Below are positions 5,702 through 15,057 of a DNA stretch of 35,382 nucleotides, in pieces. Location: positions 1-35,382 of the forward strand of contig CAJARA010000076.1 in the NCBI GenBank assembly GCA_903944295.1, given 5' to 3'. The position numbers and the translations under genes are program-made. This DNA comes from an uncultured Chloroflexota bacterium. GTDB taxonomy: Bacteria > Chloroflexota > Limnocylindria > Limnocylindrales > Limnocylindraceae. Numbering within the stretch: the stretch's first letter is position 1; each line of letters begins with the position of its first letter. The notes beneath the pieces are model-generated. The model made no database searches. It was given only the letters and a program-made list of their open reading frames with translations, and was not told the origin of the DNA.

Positions 5702-6883
5702 ATGAGTGACGCTGTACGCCGCACACTGGCACCGTACCGTCGCTCCCTTATCCCACTTCCAGAGTCAGCCTCCGTTGTTGATGCGCGCATCGGCGATCAC
5801 GGCCCCGCACTCCTCACCCTTGAAGATGGGAGCGTCTTCCCCGGTGTTGCCTGGGGTGCGCCGATCGCCGCTGGTGGCGATCTTGTGGTGAACACAAGCC
5901 AATCTGGCTACCAGGAGATCTGCACCGACCCGAGCTACGCCGGCCAAGTGGTGCTGATGACGTATCCGCTGATCGGAAACTACGGCCGTTTGATCGCGGA
6001 TGATCAATCATCGCGCCCTTGGCTACGCGGCCTCATTGTTGCGAACGCCACCGCAGCGATCACGGAAGACGCGGCGCAGATCGCCGCGCTGCTACGACTG
6101 CATGGTGTCCCCGCGATCGCTGGTGTTGAGACCCGCAGCCTCGCACGCCGCCTTCGCGAGACAGGGGCGCAGCGCGCCCGCATCTCTGCGCCGTGGGAGT
6201 CGGACGCGGAGGCGGCAATCGCCGCAACGCGTGCGCTGCCGCGCTGGGAGGATCAAGATTTTGTCGGGCAGGTTTCGCCAACTAGCGTGCAGACGCACGG
6301 AGAGGCGAGCGAGCCGCTCGTTGCGGTGATCGACTTTGGGCTGAAGGCGAACATCGTGCGCGCGCTCCGCACACGTGGCTTCCGCGTCCGCGTTCACCCG
6401 CATACGGCAACGATTGACGAAGTGCTGCAGGGTGGTACGAGCGGCGTGGTCCTCTCGCCAGGACCGGGTGACCCGGCGCGACTTGAAGGTCCCGTCGCAC
6501 TTGCGCGCGCGCTGATCAAGAACGGCCTACCACTCCTTGGCATCTGTCTCGGCCATCAGATCATCGGTCGCGCCGCTGGCGCATCAACACGTCGACTCGC
6601 CGTTGGCCATCACGGTGCGAATCATCCGGTGCGCGATCTGCCAAGTGGCAGCGTCTACGTCACAGCGCAAAACCATGAGGTGGAAGTGGTGGGCGAGACG
6701 CTCCCAGTGGCGTCAGGGTTTGAGGTGAGCCAGATCAATCTGAATGACAACTCTGTTGAAGGGCTGCGACACACCAGCCTCCCGATTGAGACGGTGCAAT
6801 ACCACCCAGAGGGTTCGCCGGGACCGCTGGACGCAACGCCGGTCTTTGATCGATTTGCGCGCGCGATTGAGGCGAGCAGATGA
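5702..6883 (+). CDS. carA: Carbamoyl-phosphate synthase, glutaminase (small) subunit
   Basis: A 393-residue small subunit that hydrolyses glutamine and passes ammonia through a tunnel to CarB, for arginine and pyrimidine synthesis. The N-terminal domain contains LEDGSVFPGVAWG and GYQEICTDPSYAGQ, both typical of CarA. The C-terminal class I amidotransferase domain has the nucleophile elbow GICLGHQIIG and the His-Glu pair in QYHPEGSPGP. GTG at 5678 is in frame, but ATG at 5702 has GGAGAGGAG about 7 nt upstream and is preferred. The stop overlaps carB as ATGA, keeping subunits stoichiometric. A small inverted repeat (CGGTC/GACCG) just before the ribosome site could influence initiation. Confidence 0.97.
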   Translation: MSDAVRRTLAPYRRSLIPLPESASVVDARIGDHGPALLTLEDGSVFPGVAWGAPIAAGGDLVVNTSQSGYQEICTDPSYAGQVVLMTYPLIGNYGRLIADDQSSRPWLRGLIVANATAAITEDAAQIAALLRLHGVPAIAGVETRSLARRLRETGAQRARISAPWESDAEAAIAATRALPRWEDQDFVGQVSPTSVQTHGEASEPLVAVIDFGLKANIVRALRTRGFRVRVHPHTATIDEVLQGGTSGVVLSPGPGDPARLEGPVALARALIKNGLPLLGICLGHQIIGRAAGASTRRLAVGHHGANHPVRDLPSGSVYVTAQNHEVEVVGETLPVASGFEVSQINLNDNSVEGLRHTSLPIETVQYHPEGSPGPLDATPVFDRFARAIEASR

Positions 6884-9800
6884 GTGACGTGCGACCGCCG
6901 AAGCCGAAGAGCGTCCTGATCATTGGATCGGGTCCGGTGGTGATTGGGCAGGCGGCGGAGTTTGACTACGCAGGGACGCAGGCGTGTCGCGCGCTGCGCG
7001 CCGAGGGGATTCGCACCATTTTGGTGAACTCAAATCCTGCAACGATCATGACCGACCCATCCGTTGCCGATGCGGTGTATCTGGAGCCACTCACCGTTGA
7101 GGTGATTGAACGAATTATTGCGTTCGAGAAGCCCGAAGGGCTGCTCGCTGGACTCGGCGGACAGACGGCACTCAACCTTGCCGTTGCACTCTCAGATGCT
7201 GGCGTCTTTGAGCGACATCCGATTCGCCTCCTCGGCACGCCGCTTGCGGCGATCAAGATGGCGGAGGATCGCGAGCTCTTCCGGGCGATGTGCGACCGCA
7301 TCGGTCAGCCAACGGCGCCGAGCGCCATCGTTGAGGGGGAGACGCAAGCGGCGCGTGACGCGGCGGCGACGGCGGCACTTTTGCAGATCGGACTCCCTGC
7401 GATCGTGCGACCAGCCTTCACGCTCGGTGGAACGGGTGGCGGGATCGTGGTGACGGAGGAGGAGTACTGGGAGCGCGTCCGAAGCGGCCTGCGCGCCAGC
7501 CCGATCGGCCAGGTCATGGTGGAGCGCTGCCTCGTTGGCTGGCAGGAGATTGAGTACGAGGTGATGCGCGATGCGGAGGGGACCTGCATTGCGGTCTGCT
7601 CCATGGAGAACGTTGACCCACTCGGCGTACATACGGGTGACAGCATCGTGGTTGCCCCCGTTCAGACACTCCCAGATCCTGTGCATCAGCGACTGCGCAG
7701 CGCCTCGCTCGACATCATCCGCGCGCTCGGCGTGGAGGGTGGCTGCAACGTGCAGCTCGCCCTCTCGCCCGACTACCGCGATTACGTGGTGATTGAGGTG
7801 AACCCACGCGTCAGTCGCAGCTCGGCGCTGGCGAGCAAGGCCACCGGGTATCCGATCGCGCGCGTGGCGGCGCAGATCGCCATTGGCCGCACGTTGCGCG
7901 AGATTCCTAATGCGGTAACGGGCACCACGGTTGCGGCATTTGAACCGGCGCTCGACTACATCGTGGTGAAGCTGCCACGCTTCCCGTTCGACAAGTTCCC
8001 TGGCGCAGATCGACTTCTTGGCAGTCAGATGAAGGCGACGGGCGAAGTGATGGCGATCGACCGTACGTTCGGTGCCGCACTCAACAAGGCGCTCCGCTCC
8101 ATGGAGCAGAAGGGGAGCGGGCCAACCGCGGAGGAGGCGTCATGGGACGGCGAACTCGCCGCAATCAGCGCGCGCGGCGGCAAAGGCCTTAAGGAGTTCC
8201 TCCGTCCGTCTGATTCGCGACTCTGGCGACTTCTTGCTGCGATGCGGCGCGGTGTCAGTGCTGACGCGGTGCATGAGGCGACGGGAATTACGCGCTGGTT
8301 CTTGGCAGAGTTTGAGCGACTCATCTCCATTGAGCACCGTGTGCGAGAGGCGGGGCGCACGCTGATTGGGCCAGATCCAGCATCCATCTCTCTTCTCGCC
8401 ACAGCGAAGCGTTCGGCGATCGGCGACGAAGATCTGGCACGCATCTCTGGCTTGGATGAAGCGCGCATCACCACGCGGCGTGCGCAGCTCGGCCTCACGC
8501 CAGGCTACGCAATGGTGGATACCTGTGCCGCAGAGTTTGCGGCGGTGACGCCGTACTTCTACAGCACCTTCGCCGCGGCCGGCTCACCCGCCGAGGCGCC
8601 GCCCGTACCGCGACCGGCGGCACTGGTGATCGGCTCTGGTCCCGTGCGCATTGGGCAGGGGATTGAGTTCGACTACTGCGCGGTGCGCGCCGCTGAGCGG
8701 CTACGCGAACGCGGCTGGTCCGCGGTGATGGTGAATAGCAACCCGGAGACGGTCTCCACCGACTTTGACGCCTCCACGCGCCTCTACTTTGAGCCGCTCG
8801 ATGCGGAATCAATCATGGAGATCATCCGCGCTGAGTCGCCAGAGGGAGTGGAGACACTCCCCGCATTCGTGCAGTTCGGCGGTCAGACGCCACTGAACCT
8901 TGCCGCGCCACTCGCCGCCGCAGGCGTCCCGCTCCTTGGCGCATCACTCGAGGCGATCGACGAGACAGAAGACCGCGTCCGCTTCGCCGCGCTCCTCGAC
9001 CGTCTCGGCATCCTGCAGCCGCAGGGCGGCCTCGCCCGCAGTCGCGCCGATGCGCTCGCGCTCGCCGAGAAGATTGGCTATCCGGTGATCGTGCGCCCGT
9101 CATACGTGATCGGCGGGCTCGCGATTGACTTCGCCTACACGCCAGACGATCTGACGCGCCAACTTGAACGAATCGGCGAGATCGCTGCGGCACGTCCGCT
9201 GCGCATCGACCGCTTCCTGGAAGGGATCGAGATTGATATTGATGCGGTGACGGACGGTGAGACGGTGCTGATCCCTGGACTTCTTGAGCATGTGGAGCTC
9301 GCTGGCGTGCACTCTGGCGACTCGATCGCCGTCTATCCGCCGCAGCGCATCTCTGCTGAGCGCCAGGCGGAGGTCGCCGAGATCTTCATGCGGCTGGTGC
9401 GCGAGATTGGCGTTCGCGGTCTGGTCAACGCGCAGTTCATCGTGCGCGAGGAGGGGATCTACCTGATCGAGGTGAACCCACGCGCCAGCCGCACCGTACC
9501 GTTCATGAGCAAGGTGACGGGGATCCCAATGGTGCCGCTCGCGGTAGACATTGCACTCGGCGACACGCTGGCGAGCGCCGGCTACCGCTCGGGCGTGGCA
9601 TCTGCGCCGACCGGCGTTGCGGTGAAGGCGCCAGCATTCAGCACCGCAAAGCTGCGTGGTGTGGATCCAACGCTCGGGCCATTCATGCAGAGCACCGGCG
9701 AGGTGATCGGGATCGGCACCAGCGCACGCGATGCGATCGGGAAGGCGCTGATCGCCGCAAACCTCCTCCCGCCGCCACCGCGCGAGGGGCAGCGCATCGT

Positions 9801-10206
9801 TCTTCTGAGCATCGCCAACCGCGACAAGGGGCTCCTGGCGCAACTGGCGCAGCCGCTGGTAGAGGCTGGATACGACATTGCCGCAACGCCAGGGACGCGT
9901 GACGCGCTCGCGGCGATCGGCATCAGTGCATCGGTGGCCGCCCCACTCGGTACTGGTGGAGGGGTCGGCGCGCCAGAGATCGTGGAGCTGATCCGATCTG
10001 GTGCGATCTGTGCCGTAGTGAATACGCCATCGCCGCAGAGTGGCGTCCTTCGCGATGCGTTGGAGATTCGGCTCGCCGCGGTGGAGGAGGGGGTGCTCTG
10101 CCTCACCACGATGGAGACCGCCGTTGCCGCCGCTGAATCGCTCGCCGTGCGCCGTTCACTCGCGAGTGTTGCGATCAGCCCGCTCAGCGGCGAGGGACTC
10201 CGGTAG
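6880..10206 (+). CDS. carB: Carbamoyl-phosphate synthase, large subunit
   Basis: A 1108-residue synthetase that makes carbamoyl phosphate from bicarbonate, ammonia and two ATP. The two homologous halves are clear. Each begins with a pre-ATP-grasp strand (LIIGSGPVVIGQAAEFDYAGTQ near residue 13, and VIGSGPVRIGQGIEFDYCAV near residue 583). Each also has an ATP-grasp core ending in EVNPR (EVNPRVSRSSALASKATG and EVNPRASRTVPFMSKVTG). An oligomerisation domain lies between, and an MGS-like allosteric domain covers about the last 140 residues (SIANRDKGLLAQLAQPL onward). The length is slightly above the usual 1060-1080. The ATG overlaps carA by 4 bases. No other pyrimidine genes follow. Confidence 0.98.
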   Translation: MSDVRPPKPKSVLIIGSGPVVIGQAAEFDYAGTQACRALRAEGIRTILVNSNPATIMTDPSVADAVYLEPLTVEVIERIIAFEKPEGLLAGLGGQTALNLAVALSDAGVFERHPIRLLGTPLAAIKMAEDRELFRAMCDRIGQPTAPSAIVEGETQAARDAAATAALLQIGLPAIVRPAFTLGGTGGGIVVTEEEYWERVRSGLRASPIGQVMVERCLVGWQEIEYEVMRDAEGTCIAVCSMENVDPLGVHTGDSIVVAPVQTLPDPVHQRLRSASLDIIRALGVEGGCNVQLALSPDYRDYVVIEVNPRVSRSSALASKATGYPIARVAAQIAIGRTLREIPNAVTGTTVAAFEPALDYIVVKLPRFPFDKFPGADRLLGSQMKATGEVMAIDRTFGAALNKALRSMEQKGSGPTAEEASWDGELAAISARGGKGLKEFLRPSDSRLWRLLAAMRRGVSADAVHEATGITRWFLAEFERLISIEHRVREAGRTLIGPDPASISLLATAKRSAIGDEDLARISGLDEARITTRRAQLGLTPGYAMVDTCAAEFAAVTPYFYSTFAAAGSPAEAPPVPRPAALVIGSGPVRIGQGIEFDYCAVRAAERLRERGWSAVMVNSNPETVSTDFDASTRLYFEPLDAESIMEIIRAESPEGVETLPAFVQFGGQTPLNLAAPLAAAGVPLLGASLEAIDETEDRVRFAALLDRLGILQPQGGLARSRADALALAEKIGYPVIVRPSYVIGGLAIDFAYTPDDLTRQLERIGEIAAARPLRIDRFLEGIEIDIDAVTDGETVLIPGLLEHVELAGVHSGDSIAVYPPQRISAERQAEVAEIFMRLVREIGVRGLVNAQFIVREEGIYLIEVNPRASRTVPFMSKVTGIPMVPLAVDIALGDTLASAGYRSGVASAPTGVAVKAPAFSTAKLRGVDPTLGPFMQSTGEVIGIGTSARDAIGKALIAANLLPPPPREGQRIVLLSIANRDKGLLAQLAQPLVEAGYDIAATPGTRDALAAIGISASVAAPLGTGGGVGAPEIVELIRSGAICAVVNTPSPQSGVLRDALEIRLAAVEEGVLCLTTMETAVAAAESLAVRRSLASVAISPLSGEGLR

Positions 10207-10210
10207 CGGC

Positions 10211-10216
10211 TACAAT
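10211..10216 (+). promoter_or_regulatory. -10 box TACAAT heading the 10223-17223 operon
   Basis: TACAAT lies just after the carB stop and is followed by CTATTC and then ATG at 10223. The 6-nt spacing predicts a leaderless mRNA. It is the best -10 match among the leaderless candidates and the only promoter-like site before the eight-gene coupled run. Confidence 0.6.
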
Positions 10217-10222
10217 CTATTC

Positions 10223-10612
10223 ATGCAACTTGAGTATGTAGCCGGCGCATGCAACATCGGTCCTGAGGAGATCACGCGCCGCAAGCGTGCCGCTGCAGCG
10301 GGCCTTGCCGCCACGCTCTTCCTTGGCGCAGCGCTCCTTGCACTCGGTGCACCAAGCGGCCTCGGACCACGCCTCCTCATTGCACTCCCGCTGACTGGCG
10401 CCGCAATTGGATGGATCCAGGCGCGTCGACGCTTCTGCATGGCGTATGGTCTCGCTGGCACCTTCAACCTTGAGAAGATCGGCAACATGTCGCGCGTTGC
10501 AGGCGCTGCCGCGCTCGCCGCCGATCGCCGCACCGCGCTGATCATTGCTGCACAAGGGCTCGCCGTTGGGCTTCTCGGTGCGCTCCTCTTTTCCCTGATC
10601 CCGCTGAACTAG
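10223..10612 (+). CDS. Small membrane protein of unknown function
   Basis: A 129-residue protein. The first 20 residues (MQLEYVAGACNIGPEEITRRKRA) are polar with a CNIGPEEI motif. Two hydrophobic hairpin segments follow at about 22-38 and 45-60. A conserved-looking RRRFCMAYGLAGTFNLE then precedes a last membrane segment near the C-terminus. The CNIG...RRRFC pattern with one cysteine in each cytosolic-type segment looks like a conserved family, but I cannot assign a function. The ORF track starts it inside carB at 10040. ATG at 10223 is supported by the TACAAT box 6 nt upstream. It leads an operon with two M16 peptidases and a rhomboid. Confidence 0.75.
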   Translation: MQLEYVAGACNIGPEEITRRKRAAAAGLAATLFLGAALLALGAPSGLGPRLLIALPLTGAAIGWIQARRRFCMAYGLAGTFNLEKIGNMSRVAGAAALAADRRTALIIAAQGLAVGLLGALLFSLIPLN

Positions 10613-10627
10613 CGGAGGCAGACACAC

Positions 10628-11923
10628 GTGTCTGATCCACTGCCGATCCCACTGAAGGAGAGCAGGCTCGCCAACGGCCTTCGCCTGATCACCGTGGTTG
10701 ATCGCACCGCACCGATCGCAACAGTGAACCTCTGGTATCACGTTGGATCCAAGGATGAGCGACCGGGTCGCACTGGCTTTGCGCATCTCTTTGAGCACCT
10801 GATGTTCCAGGGTTCCGCAAACGTCTCAAAGGCTGAACATCTTTCGTTGATTGAATCTGTTGGTGGAAGTGCGAACGCCACCACGTGGCTCGATCGCACC
10901 AACTACTTCGCCACGGTGCCAGCCGAGTGGGTGGAGCTGATCCTCTGGATGGAGGCGGACCGACTCGGCACACTCCTCGCCGCACTCGATCAGGCGAACC
11001 TTGATAACCAGCGCGATGTGGTGAAGAACGAGAAGCGCTCCAGCTACGACAACCAGCCATACGGCACCGCTTACCTTGAGCTGCTCGCGCTCGCCTACCC
11101 GAAGGGGCATCCGTACCACCACCCAACGATCGGCTCCATGGAAGATCTCGACGCGGCGAGCCTGCAGGATGTGCACGACTTCTTCGCCACCTGGTACGCG
11201 CCGAATAATGCGGTGCTCACCGTTGTTGGCGACATTGATGAGGCGGAGATCGCCGCTGCGGTTGAGCGACACTTTGGTGGCATCGCCGCAAACAGCGAAC
11301 TCCCAGAACATCCGAACCTTGCACTGAGCGCACCACTCGGCGGTGAGATTCGGAAGACGGTGAAGGATAAAGTTCCAGATCCGCGTCTCCACCTCGCCTT
11401 CCGCGCACCAGTCCTTGCGAGCCCCGACCTTCCTGCGCTCGAGATCGCCTGCCAGATCCTTGCCGGTGGCCGCGGGAGCCGCCTGACGCGGCGTCTGGTG
11501 CGCCAGGAGCAGGTGGCGCAGGATGCTGGGCTCTCCGTCCTCCCGTTCGTTGGCGGTGCGTCGCTCGTTGTGGGCTCCGCAACGCTCCGTCCTGGGGCGA
11601 ACGCCGCAAAGATGGAGTCGCTCTTCTTTGAGGAGCTCGCCGGACTCGCCGCTACGGGACCAACGGCGAACGAGATGGAGCGCGCTCGTGCGCTTATTGA
11701 ATCAGAAGAGATGTCGCTCCGCTCCGATCCTGAATCGATCGCCGACCAGATCGGCATGTACGCCACCCTCCTCAACGACCCTGGTCGGATCAATCGCGAC
11801 CTTGCGATCTATCAGGCGGTTGACGCTGCCGCAGTGCAGCGCGCGGCGGCGCTCTTCTCTGCAGAGAACCGCGTGGTGCTCTGGTACGAACCAGTTGAGC
11901 AAGCTGCGGTGGAGACAGCATGA
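10628..11923 (+). CDS. M16 family zinc peptidase, catalytic-type
   Basis: A 431-residue member of the pitrilysin/mitochondrial-processing-peptidase family. The inverted zinc motif is H53-L-F-E56-H57 (TGFAHLFEHLMF). The distal glutamate ligand lies in the DVVKNEKRSSYDNQPYG segment, so it should be active. Two M16 halves are present (N-terminal about 1-220, C-terminal 225-430), the usual size for bacterial single-unit M16B peptidases. The start is GTG at 10628, with GGAGG 9-10 nt upstream. The family degrades or trims small unfolded peptides inside a closed chamber. The next gene is a second M16 protein without the zinc site, so a catalytic/non-catalytic heterodimer, like MPP beta/alpha, is likely. 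Confidence 0.93.
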   Translation: MSDPLPIPLKESRLANGLRLITVVDRTAPIATVNLWYHVGSKDERPGRTGFAHLFEHLMFQGSANVSKAEHLSLIESVGGSANATTWLDRTNYFATVPAEWVELILWMEADRLGTLLAALDQANLDNQRDVVKNEKRSSYDNQPYGTAYLELLALAYPKGHPYHHPTIGSMEDLDAASLQDVHDFFATWYAPNNAVLTVVGDIDEAEIAAAVERHFGGIAANSELPEHPNLALSAPLGGEIRKTVKDKVPDPRLHLAFRAPVLASPDLPALEIACQILAGGRGSRLTRRLVRQEQVAQDAGLSVLPFVGGASLVVGSATLRPGANAAKMESLFFEELAGLAATGPTANEMERARALIESEEMSLRSDPESIADQIGMYATLLNDPGRINRDLAIYQAVDAAAVQRAAALFSAENRVVLWYEPVEQAAVETA

Positions 11924-13293
11924 GCGCGCAGCGACCGGGCCCAGGGAGTCCACGCGAGTACCGCTTCCCGCGCTCAGTTGAGCATCTCACCGCGAGCGGT
12001 CTTCGCATCATCGTCTTACCGATGCCGGCGCGACCACTCGCCTCCGTACAACTCCTCCTCCCAGGTGGGGCGGCGCTAGAGACGGCGAGCAACTCCGGCC
12101 TCACTGCGGCGCTTGCGCGACTCCTCACTGAGGGAGGGGAGCAACACGATGCGGATCAACTTGTTGAGGCGAGCGAGCTGCTCGGTGCGAAGATCGGCGC
12201 AGAGGCTGGATGGGAGAGCGTTGTGATCGGCGCTTCGCTGCCAGCGAGCCGTCTCGCAGGGATCCTCGACCTGGTCGCGGAGATTGCACTCGCGCCACGC
12301 GTCCCCGAGCGCGAGGTAGACCGCGTCAAGGCGTTGCGACTCGCGGCGATTGAGCAGTCGCAGGCGAGCCCACGTGCGCGCGCCAGCGAGGCGCTGATCG
12401 CGGAAATCTATGGCGCATCCGCTGCCTACTCACGCCCGATGGGCGGCACGCGCGAAAGCGTGGCGGCGATCAGTCGCGATGCGCTGATGGAGCGCCACGC
12501 GCTGCTCCTCGGCGCAGGGGTGCCCACTGTGGTGATTGCCGGAGAGCTTGAAGCTGCCGAAGTGATTCGCACGGTTGAGTCGAGTCCGCTCGCGCAACTG
12601 CGCGCCGCGGCCCCAGTCGCGCCAACTGCAGCGGATGCACCATCACCCGGCGGCGCTGGGACCGCGGCTGCGCCGCGACTCCTCCTCCTTGATCGACCGG
12701 GATCGGTGCAGTCTGAGCTGCGCATCGGGAAGGTCGGTCGCTCTCGCCTTGATCCGCTCTTCTACGCCGCGCTAATTCACTCAGAGGTGCTCGGCGGCCT
12801 CTTCGGCTCACGCCTGAACCGCGTGCTGCGTGAAGAGAAGGGCTACACCTACGGTGCCGCCGCAGGCTTTGAGTTCCGTCGCGGACGTGGACCGTTCACT
12901 GCGCGCACGGCGGTGGAGAGTTCTGTCACAGCACCTGCGCTCGTTGAGGCGCGCGTGCAGATCGCCTCCATGACGCCGCAACCACCATCAGATGACGAAC
13001 TCAACGCGGCGCGTCAGTACCTTCGCGGCACCTTCCCGTTGCGCTTCGGCTCCGCCTCACCAGTTGCCGGTGCCGTTGCAGGACTTGTTGCCGTGGGGCT
13101 CGAGCCTTCCGAACTTGATCGCTTCCAGTCGGCGATTGATGCGGTGAGCGGTGACGAGGTTGCGCGCGTTGCTGCGGCGCTCGACGCTGAGACCGAACGC
13201 ATCGTGGTCGTTGGTGATGCGGCAACTGTTGCCACACCACTGCGCGACGCCGGATTCGCCGTAGAGGTTCGCGGCGATGCGAGGGACGCATGA
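11920..13293 (+). CDS. M16 family protein lacking the zinc motif (inactive partner)
   Basis: A 457-residue M16 homologue. The N-terminal strand pattern (HLTASGLRIIVLPMPARPLASVQLLLPGGAALE) and the C-terminal signature REEKGYTYGAAAGFEF, with the substrate-holding Arg and Tyr, are conserved. At the position of HxxEH the sequence reads NSGLTAALARLLTEGG, with no zinc ligands. It is therefore a non-catalytic M16 subunit, comparable to MPP alpha. The ATG overlaps the active peptidase gene as ATGA, consistent with equimolar synthesis and complex formation. A proline/alanine linker of about 20 residues near 235 joins the two halves. Confidence 0.92.
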   Translation: MSAQRPGPGSPREYRFPRSVEHLTASGLRIIVLPMPARPLASVQLLLPGGAALETASNSGLTAALARLLTEGGEQHDADQLVEASELLGAKIGAEAGWESVVIGASLPASRLAGILDLVAEIALAPRVPEREVDRVKALRLAAIEQSQASPRARASEALIAEIYGASAAYSRPMGGTRESVAAISRDALMERHALLLGAGVPTVVIAGELEAAEVIRTVESSPLAQLRAAAPVAPTAADAPSPGGAGTAAAPRLLLLDRPGSVQSELRIGKVGRSRLDPLFYAALIHSEVLGGLFGSRLNRVLREEKGYTYGAAAGFEFRRGRGPFTARTAVESSVTAPALVEARVQIASMTPQPPSDDELNAARQYLRGTFPLRFGSASPVAGAVAGLVAVGLEPSELDRFQSAIDAVSGDEVARVAAALDAETERIVVVGDAATVATPLRDAGFAVEVRGDARDA

Positions 13294-13865
13294 CCGAGCA
13301 GGGGGTGATCGTCATCATTGGCAGCCCAACGGCACTGCCAGATACGAGCGGGGTGCACCAGGCTGGGGGGCTCGCGATCCGGGTTGCCGCTGAACTTGTT
13401 CGGCGCGGTGAGCGCGTGGAGCTTGTTGGTCGTGTTGGTGCGGATGCGGCGGGCGATCAGGCGATCCTCTCCCTCTCGCGCGACGGGATCGGTCATGTTG
13501 CGCTGTTGCGCGACCCCGCACTGGTGACCCCAACTGGCGACGTGGCACACGGCATTCCCGTAGATGCGGGGGACGTGCAGCTCGGTCTTCGCTATTTGAC
13601 GAGCTTCACTACGGTGCTGCTGATTGATCCGCTTGATTCCTCCGTTGTTCGCCAGGTGACAGAAGACGCCTCGTTTGTTGGCGCGCAGCTGATCATCGTT
13701 GCGAAGAGCCCCCTTCCCGCTGACGGCTCAGCCGCGTCTGCAGCGCTAGGGGGAGGCTCGCCGCCACCCCTCTTCATCCCGCGCCCCCAGGTTGAGGGGC
13801 CAGAGTTTGACGTCCTCCTCGTTGGGCTCGCCGCTACGGAGCGCGGCGCTGAGGCGGGGGTCTAG
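13290..13865 (+). CDS. Short PfkB/ribokinase-like protein lacking the catalytic C-terminus
   Basis: A 191-residue protein that looks like the first part of a PfkB-family sugar kinase. Residues 15-75 (GVHQAGGLAIRVAAELVRRGERVELVGRVGADAAGDQAILSLSRDGIGHVALLRDP) match the N-terminal GG...N motif region and the VGxVGxDxxG strand of ribokinases. Full kinases are about 300 residues and carry a C-terminal GAGD anion-hole and base motif, which is absent here. Instead a glycine-rich linker and a short tail (FDVLLVGLAATERG) end the protein. The GGKGxN asparagine is also missing. It is probably not an active kinase; sensing or scaffolding is a guess. It is coupled by ATGA to the M16 gene and by one base to the rhomboid. 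Confidence 0.65.
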   Translation: MTEQGVIVIIGSPTALPDTSGVHQAGGLAIRVAAELVRRGERVELVGRVGADAAGDQAILSLSRDGIGHVALLRDPALVTPTGDVAHGIPVDAGDVQLGLRYLTSFTTVLLIDPLDSSVVRQVTEDASFVGAQLIIVAKSPLPADGSAASAALGGGSPPPLFIPRPQVEGPEFDVLLVGLAATERGAEAGV

Positions 13866-15055
13866 TGGAGCTAGACGAGCTACTTGAGTCGAGCGGGCCG
13901 ATCAGCCCCAGTGACGCTGGCCGCCTGATTGACGCTGGTGCCGATGCGCTGGACGCGGGTGACGCCGAGCTTGCCCTGAACTACTTCCTGCGTGCCGCAG
14001 AGACCGGTCAGCTTGAACTAGCGGGTCGTGGCGCGATTGGGGCCGCTGAATCACTCGTACGACTTGGGCGCGATGACGAAGCGGTTGAACTCCTAGAAGA
14101 GGCGGCAGAGAGTGGCGACCGCGAAGTTCGCTTTGTTGCGCGACGCCGCCTCGCAGTGCTTCACGTCACTGCTGGCAAGCTTCCACAGGCGCTGAGCGAA
14201 TACCAGCGCGCTGAGCGCGACGCGCCAACGGAGGCGGCGCGTGCAGAGATTGCGGCTCGGATCGGCTGGCTTACCCAAGAGACGGGTGGGAGCAAGCTGC
14301 GTTCACGTCTCGCCTTCTCTCGATCGCGCAGCGGCGGCAGAGAGCGCCTCCTCCCACTCGCCATGGTCGGTGTCACCGCCGTTGTCTCTGTTGCGGCACT
14401 CGCCTCATCGGCGATCCTTGAGCCCCTCGCGTTGATCAAACTTGACGTGACGCGCGGCGACCTGCTCACCCTTGAACCGTGGCGACTCCTCACGGTTGCC
14501 CTCGTTCATGGCAGTCCGCTGCATCTGCTCTTCAACCTCTTCGCTATGGATCTTGGCGCGCGACTCGTGCAGCGACTCTACGGTGCGCAGCGACTCCTCC
14601 TCTGGTATCTCCTCGGCGTGATCGCCGCATCGCTCGCGAGTGCGATCTGGTCACCGCTCACGCCATCTGTTGGCGCATCTGGTGGCGTCTTCGCCCTCTT
14701 CGGTGTGGCGCTCGGCGCAGAGTGGGCACATCGGCCACTCGTTGAGCGCGGCGTTCGCGCAGCGCTTGGCCAGATCGGCGGGCTGATCCTTGTCAACCTC
14801 CTCTTCGGTCTCGGCACGAGCGTTGTGGGTGGTGGCATCGACAACGCGGCGCATATTGGTGGCCTGGTCTTCGGTCTCCTCCTTGGCGTCTTCATTGCGC
14901 CAACGCGAGCCGAGTCGATGCGGAGCCGTTGGAGCGGCCTCGCCGCCAGCCAGTCGCGAGAGGGTGCCGCGACACTCATCCTTAGCGTGCTGCTCGTGCT
15001 GATCTTTGTGAACTGGTTGAGCTTGGCGCAGCTCCGCGTCCAACTGCCGATCTAG
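13865..15055 (+). CDS. Rhomboid-family intramembrane serine protease with N-terminal helical repeats
   Basis: A 396-residue membrane protease. Residues about 10-150 are TPR-like helical repeats (AGADALDAGDAELALNYFLRAAETGQLELAGRGAIGAAESLVRLGRDDEAVELLEEA), likely a cytosolic interaction domain. A basic linker follows. The rhomboid core then shows HGSPLHLLFNLFAMDLGARLVQRLYG, the catalytic serine in SVGASGGVFALFG (GxSG) and the catalytic histidine in NAAHIGGLVFGLLLG. Seven or so hydrophobic segments end with a C-terminal helix. All active-site residues are present, so it should cleave membrane-spanning substrates. GTG at 13865 shares one base with the previous stop. The linked M16 peptidases suggest one proteolytic module. 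Confidence 0.9.
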   Translation: MELDELLESSGPISPSDAGRLIDAGADALDAGDAELALNYFLRAAETGQLELAGRGAIGAAESLVRLGRDDEAVELLEEAAESGDREVRFVARRRLAVLHVTAGKLPQALSEYQRAERDAPTEAARAEIAARIGWLTQETGGSKLRSRLAFSRSRSGGRERLLPLAMVGVTAVVSVAALASSAILEPLALIKLDVTRGDLLTLEPWRLLTVALVHGSPLHLLFNLFAMDLGARLVQRLYGAQRLLLWYLLGVIAASLASAIWSPLTPSVGASGGVFALFGVALGAEWAHRPLVERGVRAALGQIGGLILVNLLFGLGTSVVGGGIDNAAHIGGLVFGLLLGVFIAPTRAESMRSRWSGLAASQSREGAATLILSVLLVLIFVNWLSLAQLRVQLPI

Positions 15056-15057
15056 TC

